DNA from: Paraspadella gotoi
Taxonomy: Eukaryota; Chaetognatha
Assembly (NCBI GenBank): GCA_051294375.1
Contig: CM119268.1
Location: 11,905,585 to 11,969,584, forward strand
DNA: 64,000 nt
Direction: 5' to 3'
Shown: positions 46,803 to 58,792 of the stretch, piece after piece
Layout of the letters: every line of letters starts with the position of its first letter
Numbering within the stretch: the stretch's first letter is position 1
Translations under genes and position numbers: made by a program
Notes under the pieces: model-generated
Seen by the model: the letters and a program-made list of their open reading frames with translations, nothing else
What the model was told of the DNA's origin: nothing
The model's database searches: none

Positions 46803-46885
46803 AATGAATAAATGAATGAATGAATGAATGAAAAAATGGATGAATGAATGAATCAATGGATAAATGAATGAATGGATGAATGAAT
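46803..46885 (+). repeat. (GAAT)n tetranucleotide repeat
   Basis: Imperfect GAAT/GGAT units over about 80 bp. Confidence 0.92.
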
Positions 46886-47171
46886 CAAAAGGTCGCTAAA
46901 AAACTGCAACTGATATTCGCCTACAATATGTTATAGAAATAACATTCATCTCTACTTTTTCATTCATAAATAAATTTTTGATAATGTTAATAAATTAACA
47001 AAAAAGAAAAAAAATATAGGAAGAGATAAAGAGATAGAGGAATGGGGACTAGTTGGAGTCATCGCTCCAAACCCTTCACACTAATCGATTCGGAGTCATG
47101 CTCGAGGTTAGAACCTTGCTTCAATAAAACTGGGTAAGGATTCGGCCTTAATCTCGTAGCGTCTTTAAGCT

Positions 47172-47227
<56 letters not shown>

Positions 47228-47654
47228 TCTCCCCTTGACCGCATTCGTGCGAAATCGTGTCACCATATGGTTTCCTTGACGACCGACGGGATCGACGTCG
47301 ATGGGCGAACGGGTCACCGAGATTTTTCCCTGGTCACGTGACCTTTCACCGCCATTCGGTTCACGTGATCCTCCGAGCCGTCATTTTTGGGTCGAGAATC
47401 ACAAAAGGCTTGGGTGACGAGTCGACGCCGGTCGGAGGGAGAGAGAAGGAGAGTCAATTCACCGTCGCTGTGATCATTGATGTGATCAGTGATCAATGAC
47501 GTCATAGACGATCGGTGATTTAGGATTCGTCATCCTTGATGAAATATCTCTCCTTAATATGGTATCATCTGTATGAATCCGGTTTTGAAAATGAAGAAAT
47601 AAATTATATTTTAAACCAAGAAACGTAATGAAAGAAGAGTAGTATTTGCTCAAT

Positions 47655-47825
47655 TTCTGCCATCTCTGATGGCTTTGCTTTCCCTTTCTGTAATCTCTGA
47701 CTACTTTGCCGCCTTTATCTTTCTGCCATCTCTGATGACTTTACCGCCTTTCCCATTCTGCCATCTCTGATGACTTTGCCGTCTTTTTCTTTTTGCCATC
47801 TCTGACGACTTTCCCTCGCTGCCAT
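47655..47825 (+). repeat. Minisatellite in left arm
   Basis: About five units of roughly 30-40 bp sharing TGCCATCTCTGATGACTTTG and GCCTTTCC. The inverted counterpart is at about 63345-63505. Confidence 0.85.
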
Positions 47826-47994
47826 CGTTTCCCTTTATGAAAAAAACGGAAGCTTTAGTCCCAAAATTTGGTCAACGGTTCACATACGATGGAAAGTTGT
47901 GGGGGAAAAAATATCTACCGTCGTCGGTGCCATTTATTCCATTCATGAAGAGCCGTGAAATGGCTTCGCCCTAATTTCGCCTTTCATTTTTCCT

Positions 47995-48006
47995 CTTTCT
48001 CTCTCT

Positions 48007-48087
<81 letters not shown>

Positions 48088-48090
48088 TCT
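47995..48090 (+). repeat. CT microsatellite in left arm
   Basis: CT dinucleotides with TTCTCT interruptions; the counterpart GA tract in the right arm is at about 63065-63160. Confidence 0.95.
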
Positions 48091-48543
48091 CTTCTTATAG
48101 TCCGTTTTTTCCCTCGAGCGCTCGCTCGTTCGACAGACCCTCTCGAGGATTCGAACGCCAGACCTTCTAGCCCAAAAAAAAGGAAAAGAAAATTCATTGA
48201 GTTTTCTCTCTTTTTTTCTTTTTTTTTTGTTTGGAATTATAGGTTTTTTTGTTTAGCGTCTTTTGTTGTTTTTCAGAGTTGACTTAACCCTTCGTAACCT
48301 TGAAGATTTAGGTCAAAACTTTCCATTACTATCGACAACTTTTGTTTTCTTCCTCGCGTCCGAACTTAATTCGGCCAGAGCGGTGGTGAGTGGAAAGTGA
48401 AAATTAAAAAACGAGCGCCGAGTTTTTAAATTTTTTTTTTTAATCTTTCCTGATCGGATTTGTTTTGACGTTTTGAAAGTAATTGGTCCGAGGATGGAAC
48501 TACAATCTAGAGTTTTTATTGAACTTGACTTGACGAGTCATAA

Positions 48544-48550
48544 TAGAGAG

Positions 48551-48631
<81 letters not shown>

Positions 48632-48668
48632 AGAGAGACAGACAGAAAGAGAGAGAATGAGAGAGAGA
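48544..48668 (+). repeat. GA microsatellite in left arm
   Basis: GA dinucleotides; the counterpart CT tract is at about 62500-62622 in the right arm. Confidence 0.95.
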
Positions 48669-49163
48669 CTTTTACGAGCCTTCAGCCTCATAAATCGGAT
48701 AATCGTAAATAAGACATAAACGATTGTTTCCTATTCATGGAAGCGAAAGGGGCGGTGACACCAATACCGATTTGGCCTCAAGAAAAAGACTCACTCGTCG
48801 TTGCTATTTTTTTTTCTAATTCTCTATTGTACTTTTTTGTGAGATTCGATTTATTTAAACCTCGTATTTCATGAGCTGAACTCTCCAACCAGTATTCTAA
48901 TGACTAAAGATAAACGTATTTACGTTGACCTCAAACTTTCGTAACTCTTTTTCCATTAACGTTTTACTTTTCAAATTTCCATTCGTGCAATGAGAAAGCG
49001 ACAAAAACAAGGATGCAAATTCGAAACTTGATGTTTTAAAAATCTCTGATACTTCGTATAAAAAGTTGGCCAGTGAGGGGATCAATGTCTCGACCTTGGC
49101 GTTATTAGGACCACGGTCTCGCCAACTAATTAATACTAATACTAATTTATAAAAGCTGATTGC

Positions 49164-49389
49164 CATTTACGATTCCAACGACAACAGCAAGGTCCAAAGC
49201 AACGAATATACGAACGACGACGACGACGACGACGACGTCGTTGAAACGGACGACGACGATAATAGTGACGACGAGGATGACGACGTGGATCTCGAGGTCG
49301 AAGACTTCCAGACGACGCACTCAAGATATCCAGGCGGTGTTGGACNNNNNNNNNNNNNNNNNNNNNNNNNTGCGACGAAGAGGAAGCAG

Positions 49390-49429
<40 letters not shown>

Positions 49430-49485
49430 AAGAGAAGATCAGGGTGAGACAGAGACAGAGAGAGTCGCAGTTAGAGCCGACGTAA
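49164..49485 (+). CDS. Candidate acidic reading frame (left-arm copy)
   Basis: An open frame reads AIYDSNDNSKVQSNEYTN, then a run of eight Asp, VVETDDDDNSDDEDDDVDLE and VEDFQTTHSRYPGGVG. It then crosses a 25-N gap (49346-49370) into a Glu/Arg repeat and ends QLEPT. The Asp run comes from a (GAC)n repeat. The surrounding non-repeat residues stay open, and a counterpart exists in the right arm (about 62025-61724, minus). An acceptor-like AAAAG precedes it. No function can be given, and it may be only a transcribed repeat. Confidence 0.3.
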
Positions 49486-49713
49486 AGCGTGATTATCATC
49501 CCGCTTCTTTTACTCCATTGGCCAAGGAGTTTTCCTTCTAGTTATGTTTGTATTATATGTTATTTTGTATGTTGTGTCTTGGCTAGAGTAAAGTCCAATT
49601 AAAAATAAAAAAAATATTTATCACTTGAAAACATTTTTATTTTTGTTGAATTAGTCTTTTAAGATTTTTAATAGTCTATCTTAACCATGCTAATCTCTCT
49701 CCTCGTAAGTTGC

Positions 49714-49733
49714 TAATAATAATAATAATAATA

Positions 49734-49764
<31 letters not shown>

Positions 49765-49790
49765 TTATATAATAATAATAATAATAATAA
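49714..49790 (+). repeat. (AAT)n repeat in left arm
   Basis: About 25 AAT units with short interruptions; inverted counterpart at 61415-61492. Confidence 0.95.
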
Positions 49791-50159
49791 ACGGGGAGTG
49801 TGAATTGATATAAAACCAAAACAAGGAATCTGAATCAAATTGTAGTATTACGAATTCTTTAAACAGAATAATTGGTAAAGAGTATTTCAAATAAGAAGTA
49901 ATTATGGGATGTACATTTAGAACGAGAATTAAAGTCTGAATCAATAATGTATGTTTTATGTATACAATGTTTAAAAATAGAATGAATTTTGAAATATAAA
50001 GACAATTTCAAGCTTAATTATATTTAATTACTTACTTGTAGTTTGTTTGGAAAAACTTAAAGAATAATGAATACAGTTATATTAAAATGCTTGGAATTTT
50101 TAAATTTTAAAAATGGTTGTCCATGGCCCCTGCGTTGGAGAAAATATACGCTTGTTTTA

Positions 50160-52390
50160 CTAGAAAGGCTAAATGTTGCAGACGCTGAAGATATTCACTT
50201 CAATTTTTAAAGGTTCAAAATAGGTTAGAATTTGAACTTTAGACCTTCAAAAAAAGATTTTTGGAAATTTTTAAACGAATATTCTAATTTAAAATTTTTT
50301 TATAAGTTTGGAATGAATTTAGAAAAAAACGATTAATTTCGAATTTTATTTTGTGGGAGAAAAAAAAACGCTCGAACAAGCAAGTGCTGCAAACGCTGAA
50401 TACTTTCAGGTACATGCTTCTGAAAGTTTGGTAGAGGGTTAAGTTTTTTGGCGCTTTACCCATTGCATTAGTCATCGTAATGTGTGTGATATGTTAAACG
50501 AGCGTCATCAATCATTCTGAAATGAAATGGTTTTTTGTGCCAAATGCGATTGGTTGACCCATTACGCACTACTATTTTATTGAACAAAGAGTGTGGGAAA
50601 TTCAGCGCTGAAAACAACATTAATCGAATCACAAGAGATTCGAAGAAATGAATTCTTTTTTTTGGTCTTAAGTTAAAAAAAAAACGGAAACTTGATTTCT
50701 CTTCGCTTTTTATTCCAATAAAGTATAGAATATGGCTAACAAGTATAGTCCACTTGAACGAATGTAAAGCTTGCCAAAAACATTTAAGAGGCCGGCCAAC
50801 ATTCCAGGTCCGCTGAGACTGGTACAGCAATTGCAGCATCAAGATAGTTACGAGGCTCCAGCGTTATTGTCAGTGACTGTAGGCGTGGCAGGAGGACAGC
50901 ACTTGGCTGCAGCGTCCAAACCTCTAGTCCCTTTGCCTCGCAGAGCACGTCAGCGATGACTTCTTAGAAATTTCTGGTTAAGTTCTTTTTGGAAAGATAT
51001 TTTTTAAATTCGTTGAATTTAATTTTTGAAGAAATCACTTTAAAGAAGCTTAAAATAGTGAAATGTTTTTATTTTTTATTATACATGATCGGAAGCACTA
51101 AATTTAATGTAACTTATTTAACTTGTCGGGAGGACTTCTAAAGTACAATCTTTGTTCACGGAGTTCTAAGAACGAGAAAGTGAAACCTTTATCAGAAAGA
51201 GGATAATCTTTAACCTTCATTCTAACAAAAAAAGTCATTTTAAGGAAAAAGATTTTAAATAAGGAGTGCAGCTTTCTATTATTTTTCCCCCATTCAGTTT
51301 TTTTTTTTTATGGGGATTTCTATTCTTACTTTCTTTCTTCTTTGAAGAAGGCAATGCGCTGCCAGTGCATGCGCAATTTCAAACAAAATGCTCAAAACCA
51401 ACAACGATCTAGTGGCTACGCAGCATCATAGGCAGCGCTGTGTCCAATCTTGTATAGGCATCAGGCTTGGCAGCGTGTACTTATCATATTACTATGACAC
51501 ATCGCCTTGCCGGCCAGTGTCTTTGGCAGCGTTTTATGGACGGTTCTCTTTACAAGCTGCTGCTCTCTGCAGCGCTGAACAAACGACGTTTGGAATTATC
51601 TGAATTCAAAAGAATCTTATCAATGTGACTATGTCTATGATAGAAAAAAATATCAGGAAAAAAAAAGATTTTAAGGTGCTGATTTAATTATAGGAAGGGT
51701 GTTAATAATATTTGAATGCTATTTTGTTTTAGTTCTTAATAACATGCTTTGGCTCAAAAATCTTATACTTATTGAAATTCATGGAATTTGTATTCCTTGG
51801 AAAGCCTGCACTGCTAATGCTTAGCTGAGGTGAGTCCTACAAAGCAAATTTCATTTTGGATTGGGAATTAATGCTAACGAGCTTGGGCTTGGTTTCTGAC
51901 ATATGACATCGGGCTCGCTCATTCAAAAGCTTCAGCGCTGAAGCGCTTTCTTTTTTTTTTACTTAACCATTGTTTTCTGATTGGAGATTAACGGACATCG
52001 TTGTTCAAATTTGGTTTATTAAACTCAGGATATCAAGAATATAAGAATAATAATAATCGACTAATTAGGGATACTTCAATAACTCTAACTTAGTCAATAT
52101 TATGAGAGTTTTTATGTAATTAAGGAAAGTGTTTCTTTCTCACCTACACCATCTGCATTTGTCATCTCTGGATTTGGAGGTGCGTGCTTGTGCTGTCTTC
52201 TTGCATCACGTGAATAACAATGGCGTTCTAAACTTGGTGGTGGGGGGCAACGCTTCATGGCTCAGAGTTGAAATCTTGCAGATTCGGTCATTAGATGCAA
52301 AATCTTTCTTTTTGCTCAAGAAAGTTTCACTTTTTTTTTGTTCTGCCTTAAACGAAATTGAAGCGCTTTTGTCCAGCGCTGATTGGACTC
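50160..52390 (+). repeat. CAGCGCTG palindrome cluster (left arm)
   Basis: Exact CAGCGCTG occurs at 50603-50610, 51433-51440, 51570-51577, 51933-51940 and 52374-52381 in AT-rich DNA, together with many near-matches (GCAGCGT, GAAGCGCTTT, GCAAACGCTG). I saw none outside the arms. The inverted arm keeps all five and adds a sixth at 61010-61017, where the left arm has CAGACGCTG. Confidence 0.85.
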
Positions 52391-52869
52391 TTCGAAGTTC
52401 TCAATTTTAAATGAAAGGAAAAAAATAGGGCATTGCCATATCATTAGCTTTTTTTTTTTCAGATAAATTTTCCAAAAGCATGAAAATAAAAAGTAAACTA
52501 CTTAAAAAATCTTTGTGATGACTCATTCGCTGTGTTAAAAAAATTTACTTAAACTAAATAACAAATTTATAGTGTTTTGTGCGTTTATTTTGAAAATATT
52601 AACGCATCTAAAATTGTGTATAATGTTGTCTATGTATGAAATGAATAGTGTGTATAGTTTTTAGTTTTATTATGTCTATTCTTTTTTGGCTTCCGTTTCC
52701 TGAGAGTTAAATAATTTATCTCAATCAAGATTTTAAACTGAATTTAGTTGACGAGATCCATACTTAAATATTTTTGTTCTAAATATATTTATTAACTACT
52801 AATAATATGTGAACTAAGCTACCTCAAATACTGTAAAGAAAGCCTCGTCACCCAATTCGAATGAAGAGA

Positions 52870-53089
52870 GACGATAGGTCCCGATGTCCCCGATTCTGCA
52901 GAGGCCATCATCGAGATCTGGCGACAAGAGGAGAGCAATGGAGCGGCCGACAAAGACGCTTCGCCTTTCGAACGATCGAGTCCGTTCATCTCCTCACCCG
53001 AATCGTCGACAGAAATGAGACTGAGTGAAATTATTCGTGAACCTCACCAGGCTTTCTCGACCTCACTCGAGAGAGAGAGAGAGTGATGG
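52870..53089 (+). CDS. Candidate exon at inner end of left arm
   Basis: This GC-rich island has a frame PDVPDSAEAIIEIWRQEESN followed by ASPFERSSPFISSPESS and SEIIREPHQAFSTSLE. The right-arm copy (about 58345-58123, minus) keeps the sequence, but two or three single-base indels move the frame, so the copies encode different products after ESNGAA. At most one is intact. No family was recognised. Confidence 0.25.
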
Positions 53090-54040
53090 GGGAGGGAAAA
53101 TTCCATATTCATGAGCAGAAGTCCATTGATGGTCGCGTCGTCGATTTCACCCAAATATTCATTGCGGGGGAATCTTAAGGGAAGAGAGAGGAAGAGAGGA
53201 AGTGAGGGAGGAACGAAAGGAGAAGAGGAAAGGAAAAGGAGTTGGAGAAGGAAAAAGGGGAAAAAGGAAAAAAAGGAACAGTAAAAGACGGAATCTTGTG
53301 GGGGAGAAGATGGAAAAATTTACAACGATAACAATAAATAAATAACTGAGGAGAAAAGAAGGAAGGGGTGCGGGTCATAATGTATATCGAGGGAGGAAAA
53401 CGAGAGCGAGAGAGAGGCAGAGGGAGAGCGAGAGAGAGGCTGAGGGAGAGCGAGAGAGATACGTAGAATGAAGGATGAATGGAGGTGGGAAAATCCTTGT
53501 CCTTTCTTGCACAAATAAGGCGCAGGAAGGACAAAAGGCAGAGGGGGACCCTAATTAGGGTTAATCTTCGACAACCCGAAGTCGATGTCTTCCTGGAAGA
53601 GATAGAGAAAAGCGAAAGCGAAAAGATTGAGAGAAAGAAAGAAAAGGTGAAGAGAAACAGAATAGAAAATAAATAATATATATAAATGAAGGTAAAATAT
53701 TTGAAATATAAATAGATCAAAAAGTTTTAAATGGAATGGAAGGGGAATCCAAACATAGATAGATACATAATATATATATGTGTGTATAGCTAAAAATCTA
53801 GCATAAATAGTGTCTCAATCTAATACTGTCACTCAAGATTCCACCCTTCGTAATAGTAATCCTTTCATTAGCGTGAATAAGACTACATTGTAACAATATG
53901 TCATTCGACAGACACATATCGCCTTCTTCTCGGAACCTGTTACCCTGTCGTCTTTCTGCACGAACGCCGCGGGCGGGCCGCTTCACCGCCTCCTTCCGCC
54001 CACCCTACATCCCGCGCTCACCGCCTTTTTCGCGACCCAC

Positions 54041-54114
54041 ACCGCCAAACCGCCAAACCGCCAAACCGCAAACCGAAACCGCCGAACCGCCAAACCGCAA
54101 AACACGAGAAACCG
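54041..54114 (+). repeat. AACCGCCA tandem repeat
   Basis: About nine imperfect 7-8 bp units (AACCGCCA, AACCGCA, AACCGAA). Confidence 0.9.
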
Positions 54115-54639
54115 CTTCGATTTTGCGTCCTACATTTTCTGCGTCGACGTTCCTAAGTTGACCCGTAATTAACCCCAGATCCGTAGCCAGCGCCTTTGGA
54201 TCGGTTCCACATTGTGGCAATGTGCGCGTGCAAAAGCAAGTCGCGCATTTCGCGTGTGCGTTCGCAATGTCGCGCATTCTATCGCTTGTAATCATCGCGT
54301 CTTTGCGAGTCGATGTAGAAAAGCTCATTCCGCGCTGGCGATCTTTTTCGTTTGTAAATGTATAGATAGTTTGTTTTTTACATGTACTATAATAATCATT
54401 GAATTAATTATGTACGTGCGTACGTCTGTGCTTACCGTTTTTGCTTGATTAAAAATCAAAATTCCGCACCTAATGTGACGATAACTTAATCATTAAGTCT
54501 GCTTAATCATTAAATCATTAAATCTGCTTCGGTTTTACATTAAGTTAATGTAAACTCAGTTCATCCTGAAATGAGACAGAAAAAAAAGAACATGAAAGAT
54601 TTAAAGCTAACATATCAAATATCCCCTTTTCAATCTCTC

Positions 54640-54711
<72 letters not shown>

Positions 54712-55135
54712 CTCTCTCTTCTCCTCTCTCTCTCTCTCTCGCTCTCTCTAAGGAACTGGTAAACCCCCTTATGATTCTGTCACCCAAAGAGAGGCGACCC
54801 CAGGATTGACCCCGCCATGATTACGGGCTCGGGGTACGGGAGTTTATCCTTTGGTTGATAAAGCTGGATTGGATGAGTGGTGGTTGAGTGCGGAGGTGGT
54901 TGAGAGAGGGGTGGTTGAATTTGGGTTGTTTGGGACCGTCCAACGGAGGCTCAAGTGCAAGGAAGTGGGGCTCTACAGGGTTTGCGGTTTTCAGGTGGCG
55001 CCCGGAGAAGTTTTGAAGATGGATGAGAGATGATTACAATCTTGATGCCCTGTCGAATGCCTCCGAACGAGTGAGAGAGAGAGATGGAGAGAGGAGAGAG
55101 AGAGAGAGAGAGAGAGATGAAGAGTGAGACGGAGA

Positions 55136-55172
<37 letters not shown>

Positions 55173-56924
55173 CAAGCGGAAAATAGATGTAAATTAAGAA
55201 AATTGTAAAAATTCCACCAAATTTCAGCTTATTTCTTACATAGTAGAATCATAAGTCGATAGAAAACGGAATAGTCTCAAACAATCGTGAGCTCAATCGG
55301 ACTAATCGTTCCCAGCGACAGGCCGTCACGAAGACAAATTTTCTAGCGTCCAATGGCGAGCGAATGTAGGTCCGGTCGTGGGCATCGCATCTCGTTCTGC
55401 GCCTGCGCGTGACCTATGACCCGGGTGATGGACGAGATGCGGGAGAGAGGGGCGCTTGTTCCTAAAGTGGAGGCAGGATTAACTGATTCTTGGCTGACTG
55501 AATGTTTTTTAATTTTTTTTTTATTCATCAAGCATAATTTGCCCAAAGAAAAATTTCGTCAGCTCCCTCTCTCTATATCTTTCTCTCTCTCTCTCTCTCG
55601 TATCTGAGTACAAATTCAGAATCTTTAACCATTTATTAGAAGTAATGAATTACAAGAGAAACAAAAGGGGAGAAACTTGAATGAAAAAACCTGTGAGTGA
55701 AAAGAGACCTGAAAAAAAAAGATAACATAAAAAAAAGAAATGAAAAAAGTAAAGAAGAAAAGAACGAGATAAAGAGAACAAGAAACCAAAAAAAAATTGA
55801 ATAGAGGTGAAGAGAGTTTTACTGTAACGTACATATTTTCGAAATGATTTTAATTAAAATTATACATTAAACCGTTAAAAAAATATAGAAAGTAGCCCCT
55901 TCGATAATCTTAAAGAAACTGGTTGGTTTTAAGAGGACATTGATACTTTATTTTATATTATTTTTTTGCCCTCTTTTTTTATATGTACCTTCTCTTTTTT
56001 CGCGCGCTAAAATTTATTCCTTTTAAATCTTTCTTCTTTCCCTCTTTTCCCTTTTTTCTTTCTCGCAACCCTTCTTTCCTTTCTCCTTTTTTAGCCTTCA
56101 TTGTTTTCACATCCAGAGTCACTTCCCAATTTCAACTTTGCATCAAAAATTCAAATTTCAATTCGCATAACAATTTTTGACTAAATTTTAGGAAAAGTTT
56201 TTCCACCCTTTATGGTCTTTTTTCTTCCCCTTCGTAAAGTCTATGGACAAAGAAATACAGAATGGCAGTTTTAGGAAACAAAATAAAATTCCTTTTGTTA
56301 GAGAAAGTATATAAATTTACTAAGATAATGCGATAAGAATATGAATATATACTCAAAGAGATTAAATGAATTGAAAACTTTCATTTTCAAGATAGCTTAT
56401 TTATTAAATGAATGGATAATTGTATATTGGTTGTATTAATTTCAAAAAACTATACAAAATATGACTTGAAAAGATTCCAAAACTTTTATTTTGTCAAATA
56501 TAAAGACGTAAGATTTACGCAAAACCCGAACTTCGTAATTTCCGCTTCATCCGTCTTTCCATTGGCGCCTCCGTTTCTGGCGCCCGACTTTCGACGCCGC
56601 CTACAATAATGACGCTGAAACCCGGCGCTGGCCGATTTCTCGGCGAACGCCGATTCGCGATCCTCACGATAAGTGTGTGACGAATGGCAATTATTCGGTC
56701 CAGATGCAAAACATGTTTTGATATTATATGAAACAATATATTTAACTAAAAAAAATATTTTAAATTGTTTTTTTTTCAAAACCGCGAAATTCTCAATTTG
56801 GAACAATAATAAATCAGAAATCTGCAATATTTCTTTACTTCTAAATCTTAATTTATTCCAGAGCAGTGAGAAAACGTTAACAACCTATTCAAACTTTCAG
56901 ATCACGCTGCCTCAAGTTTTCTGC

Positions 56925-56931
56925 GCTCTCG

Positions 56932-57008
<77 letters not shown>

Positions 57009-57373
57009 GTTTTTTCCCCTTTCTCTCCCATTCTCCAGGTTAATTCATTTACGTTCACATCCTCGTCAAAGCCTAAAAATCAAAGTTCTAAACAACCTAA
57101 GAAGAAAAAAAAAAGGAAGGGGTTAAATTTTGATTCTCCCCCAAAAAAGGCAGCAAATGAATGAGTCTTTTCGTTGCGCCTTTCATTTAAACCATTTTCC
57201 CCTCTTTAATCTCTCCCCCCCTGATCGACCCCCCCTTTTCCCCGGTTCTTTCTCGAATGAAAAAGAAAAACAAAAGTCTTCTATTTTTAGCGCGTTTTTT
57301 TTTTTTTTTTTTAGTTTCCCCCTTTCACTTATTTCCCCCTTGGTTCTCTCATGGTTAATGCGCTTCGGTAGAG

Positions 57374-57465
<92 letters not shown>

Positions 57466-57515
57466 CCTCTTCTCTCTTCTCCTTCTCTCCTCTCTCTCTC
57501 TCTCTCTCTCTCCGC
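56925..57515 (+). repeat. Two long CT microsatellites
   Basis: (CT)n at about 56934-57006, and a composite CT tract with CTTCCC interruptions at 57378-57515. Confidence 0.95.
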
Positions 57516-58792
57516 ATCACTGTGAGACAAATCAGGACTTACACAGATCCCCGATTCTCCAAAAATCACGGCTTTTCTTTTTCTCCCTTCAAGTTCCAGT
57601 TTGCGGTTCGAATTCATTCAACATTTCAATCTCTTCTTTCTTTTTTTCACTTCGAAAATCGAAAATTCTCGAATTCCATCGATATTTTTCGATCGAACAG
57701 GACGAACCATCCCCAAAATAAAGAATTATTTTAAAAAAAAATATTTATTACTTCTCCCCGTCTCTTCTACTGTTCTAAATATTCTTTCCGTAGTTTTCAT
57801 TGTTTTTACCACGGTTTCCTTTTCGATCGTTTCCTTTCTAGGCGAACTTCTTTTTTCCCCGTTTTCCTTAACGCACCCAACGAGTTCCCCCCCGCATCTC
57901 ATATCCCCTCGCTCCTTCAATTAGTCCTATTATCTTCCCTCCGTCTTTAAACTCACTAATTGCTTTCCAACCACCCACCCCCCCAAAAAAAAAACCAGCA
58001 AACGAAATCCCGGCCCAATCTTTGGAAACTCTCGGTCTCCAAACCCAAAAAGCCCAAAAAAAGCCCCGAGCGAATCCCTTACCCAAACTACCAAACTCAC
58101 GAGGGAAAAAGATAGGAAGAATGAGTGAGGTCGAGAAGAGCCTGGTGAGGTTCACGAATAATTTCACTCGAGTCTCATTTCTGTTCCGACGATTCGGGTG
58201 AGGAGATGAACGGACTCGATCGTTCGAAAGGCGAAGCGTCTTTGTCGGGCCGCTCCATTGCTTTCCTCTTGTCGCCAGATCTCGATGATGGCCTCTGCAG
58301 AATCGGGGACATCGGGACCTATCGTCTCTCTTCATTCGAATTGGGTGACGAGGCTTTCTTTTACAGTATTTGAGTAGCTTAGTTCACATATTATTAGTAG
58401 TTAATAAATATATTTTAGAACAAAAATATTTAAGTATGGATCTCGTCAACTAAATTCAGTTAAAATCTTGATTGAGATAAATTATTTAACTCTCAGGAAA
58501 CGGAAGCCAAAAAAGAATAGACATAATAAAACTAAAAACTATTTATACGCAATTTTAGACGCGTTAATATTTTCAAAATAAACGCACAAAACACTATAAA
58601 TTTGTTATTTAGGTTTAAGTAAAAATTTTTAACACAGCGAATGAGTCATCTCAAAGATTTTTTAAGTAGTTTACTTTTTTATTTTCATGCTTTTTGGAAA
58701 ATTTATCTGAAAAAAAAAAAAGCTAATGATATGGCTAATGCCCTATTTTTTTTCCCTTTCATTTAAAATTGAGAACTTCGGAAGAGTCCAAT

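Larger units (their letters stand above)
40443..47311. other. AT-rich intergenic region, no gene supported
   Basis: It contains an 18-bp minisatellite (about 41960-42300), TTAATT-rich palindromic DNA (43255-43560), a 9-bp hairpin (43802-43823), RFX-like palindromes (43918-43931 and 46502-46516), an AGCTATA-rich patch (46095-46205), a GAAT tetranucleotide run (46803-46885) and (CT)n at 47177-47232. Open frames are short, with no recognisable domain. The piece at 40950-41294 (MKRSASQGTLQNKRKLS) looks mildly protein-like but has no family match. Confidence 0.55.
47312..53068 (+). repeat. Left arm of large inverted repeat
   Basis: The whole segment recurs in reverse complement at 58123-64000. 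Matched landmarks include GGTCACGTGACC at the outer end, the 30-odd-bp minisatellite, GA/CT tracts, the acidic Asp-rich frame, (AAT)n, the CAGCGCTG cluster and the GC-rich inner end. Differences by eye are scattered substitutions, microsatellite length changes and single-base indels. The left boundary is unknown because the right arm runs off the window. Confidence 0.95.
53069..58122. other. Spacer between inverted-repeat arms, no gene supported
   Basis: It holds purine-rich sequence (53170-53660), an AACCGCCA tandem repeat (54041-54114), CT tracts (54640-54750, 56925-57006, 57378-57515), a GA tract (55070-55172), AT-rich DNA (55600-56900) and a C-rich stretch (57880-58100). Open frames are mostly repeat-driven; 53479-53676 and 54851-55033 are ordinary-looking but unrecognised. 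Confidence 0.55.

Noticed and set aside
46803-46885. Possible CRISPR-like regular repeat
   Set aside because: A simple GAAT tetranucleotide run without spacers, in a eukaryotic genome.
51388-51603. 71-codon frame present in both arms
   Set aside because: Duplication alone explains the repetition; a one-base indel changes its end, and there is no domain.
57868-58335. 155-codon minus-strand frame crossing the inner end of the right arm
   Set aside because: It starts in arm sequence and ends in unrelated C-rich spacer; the left arm does not preserve it.
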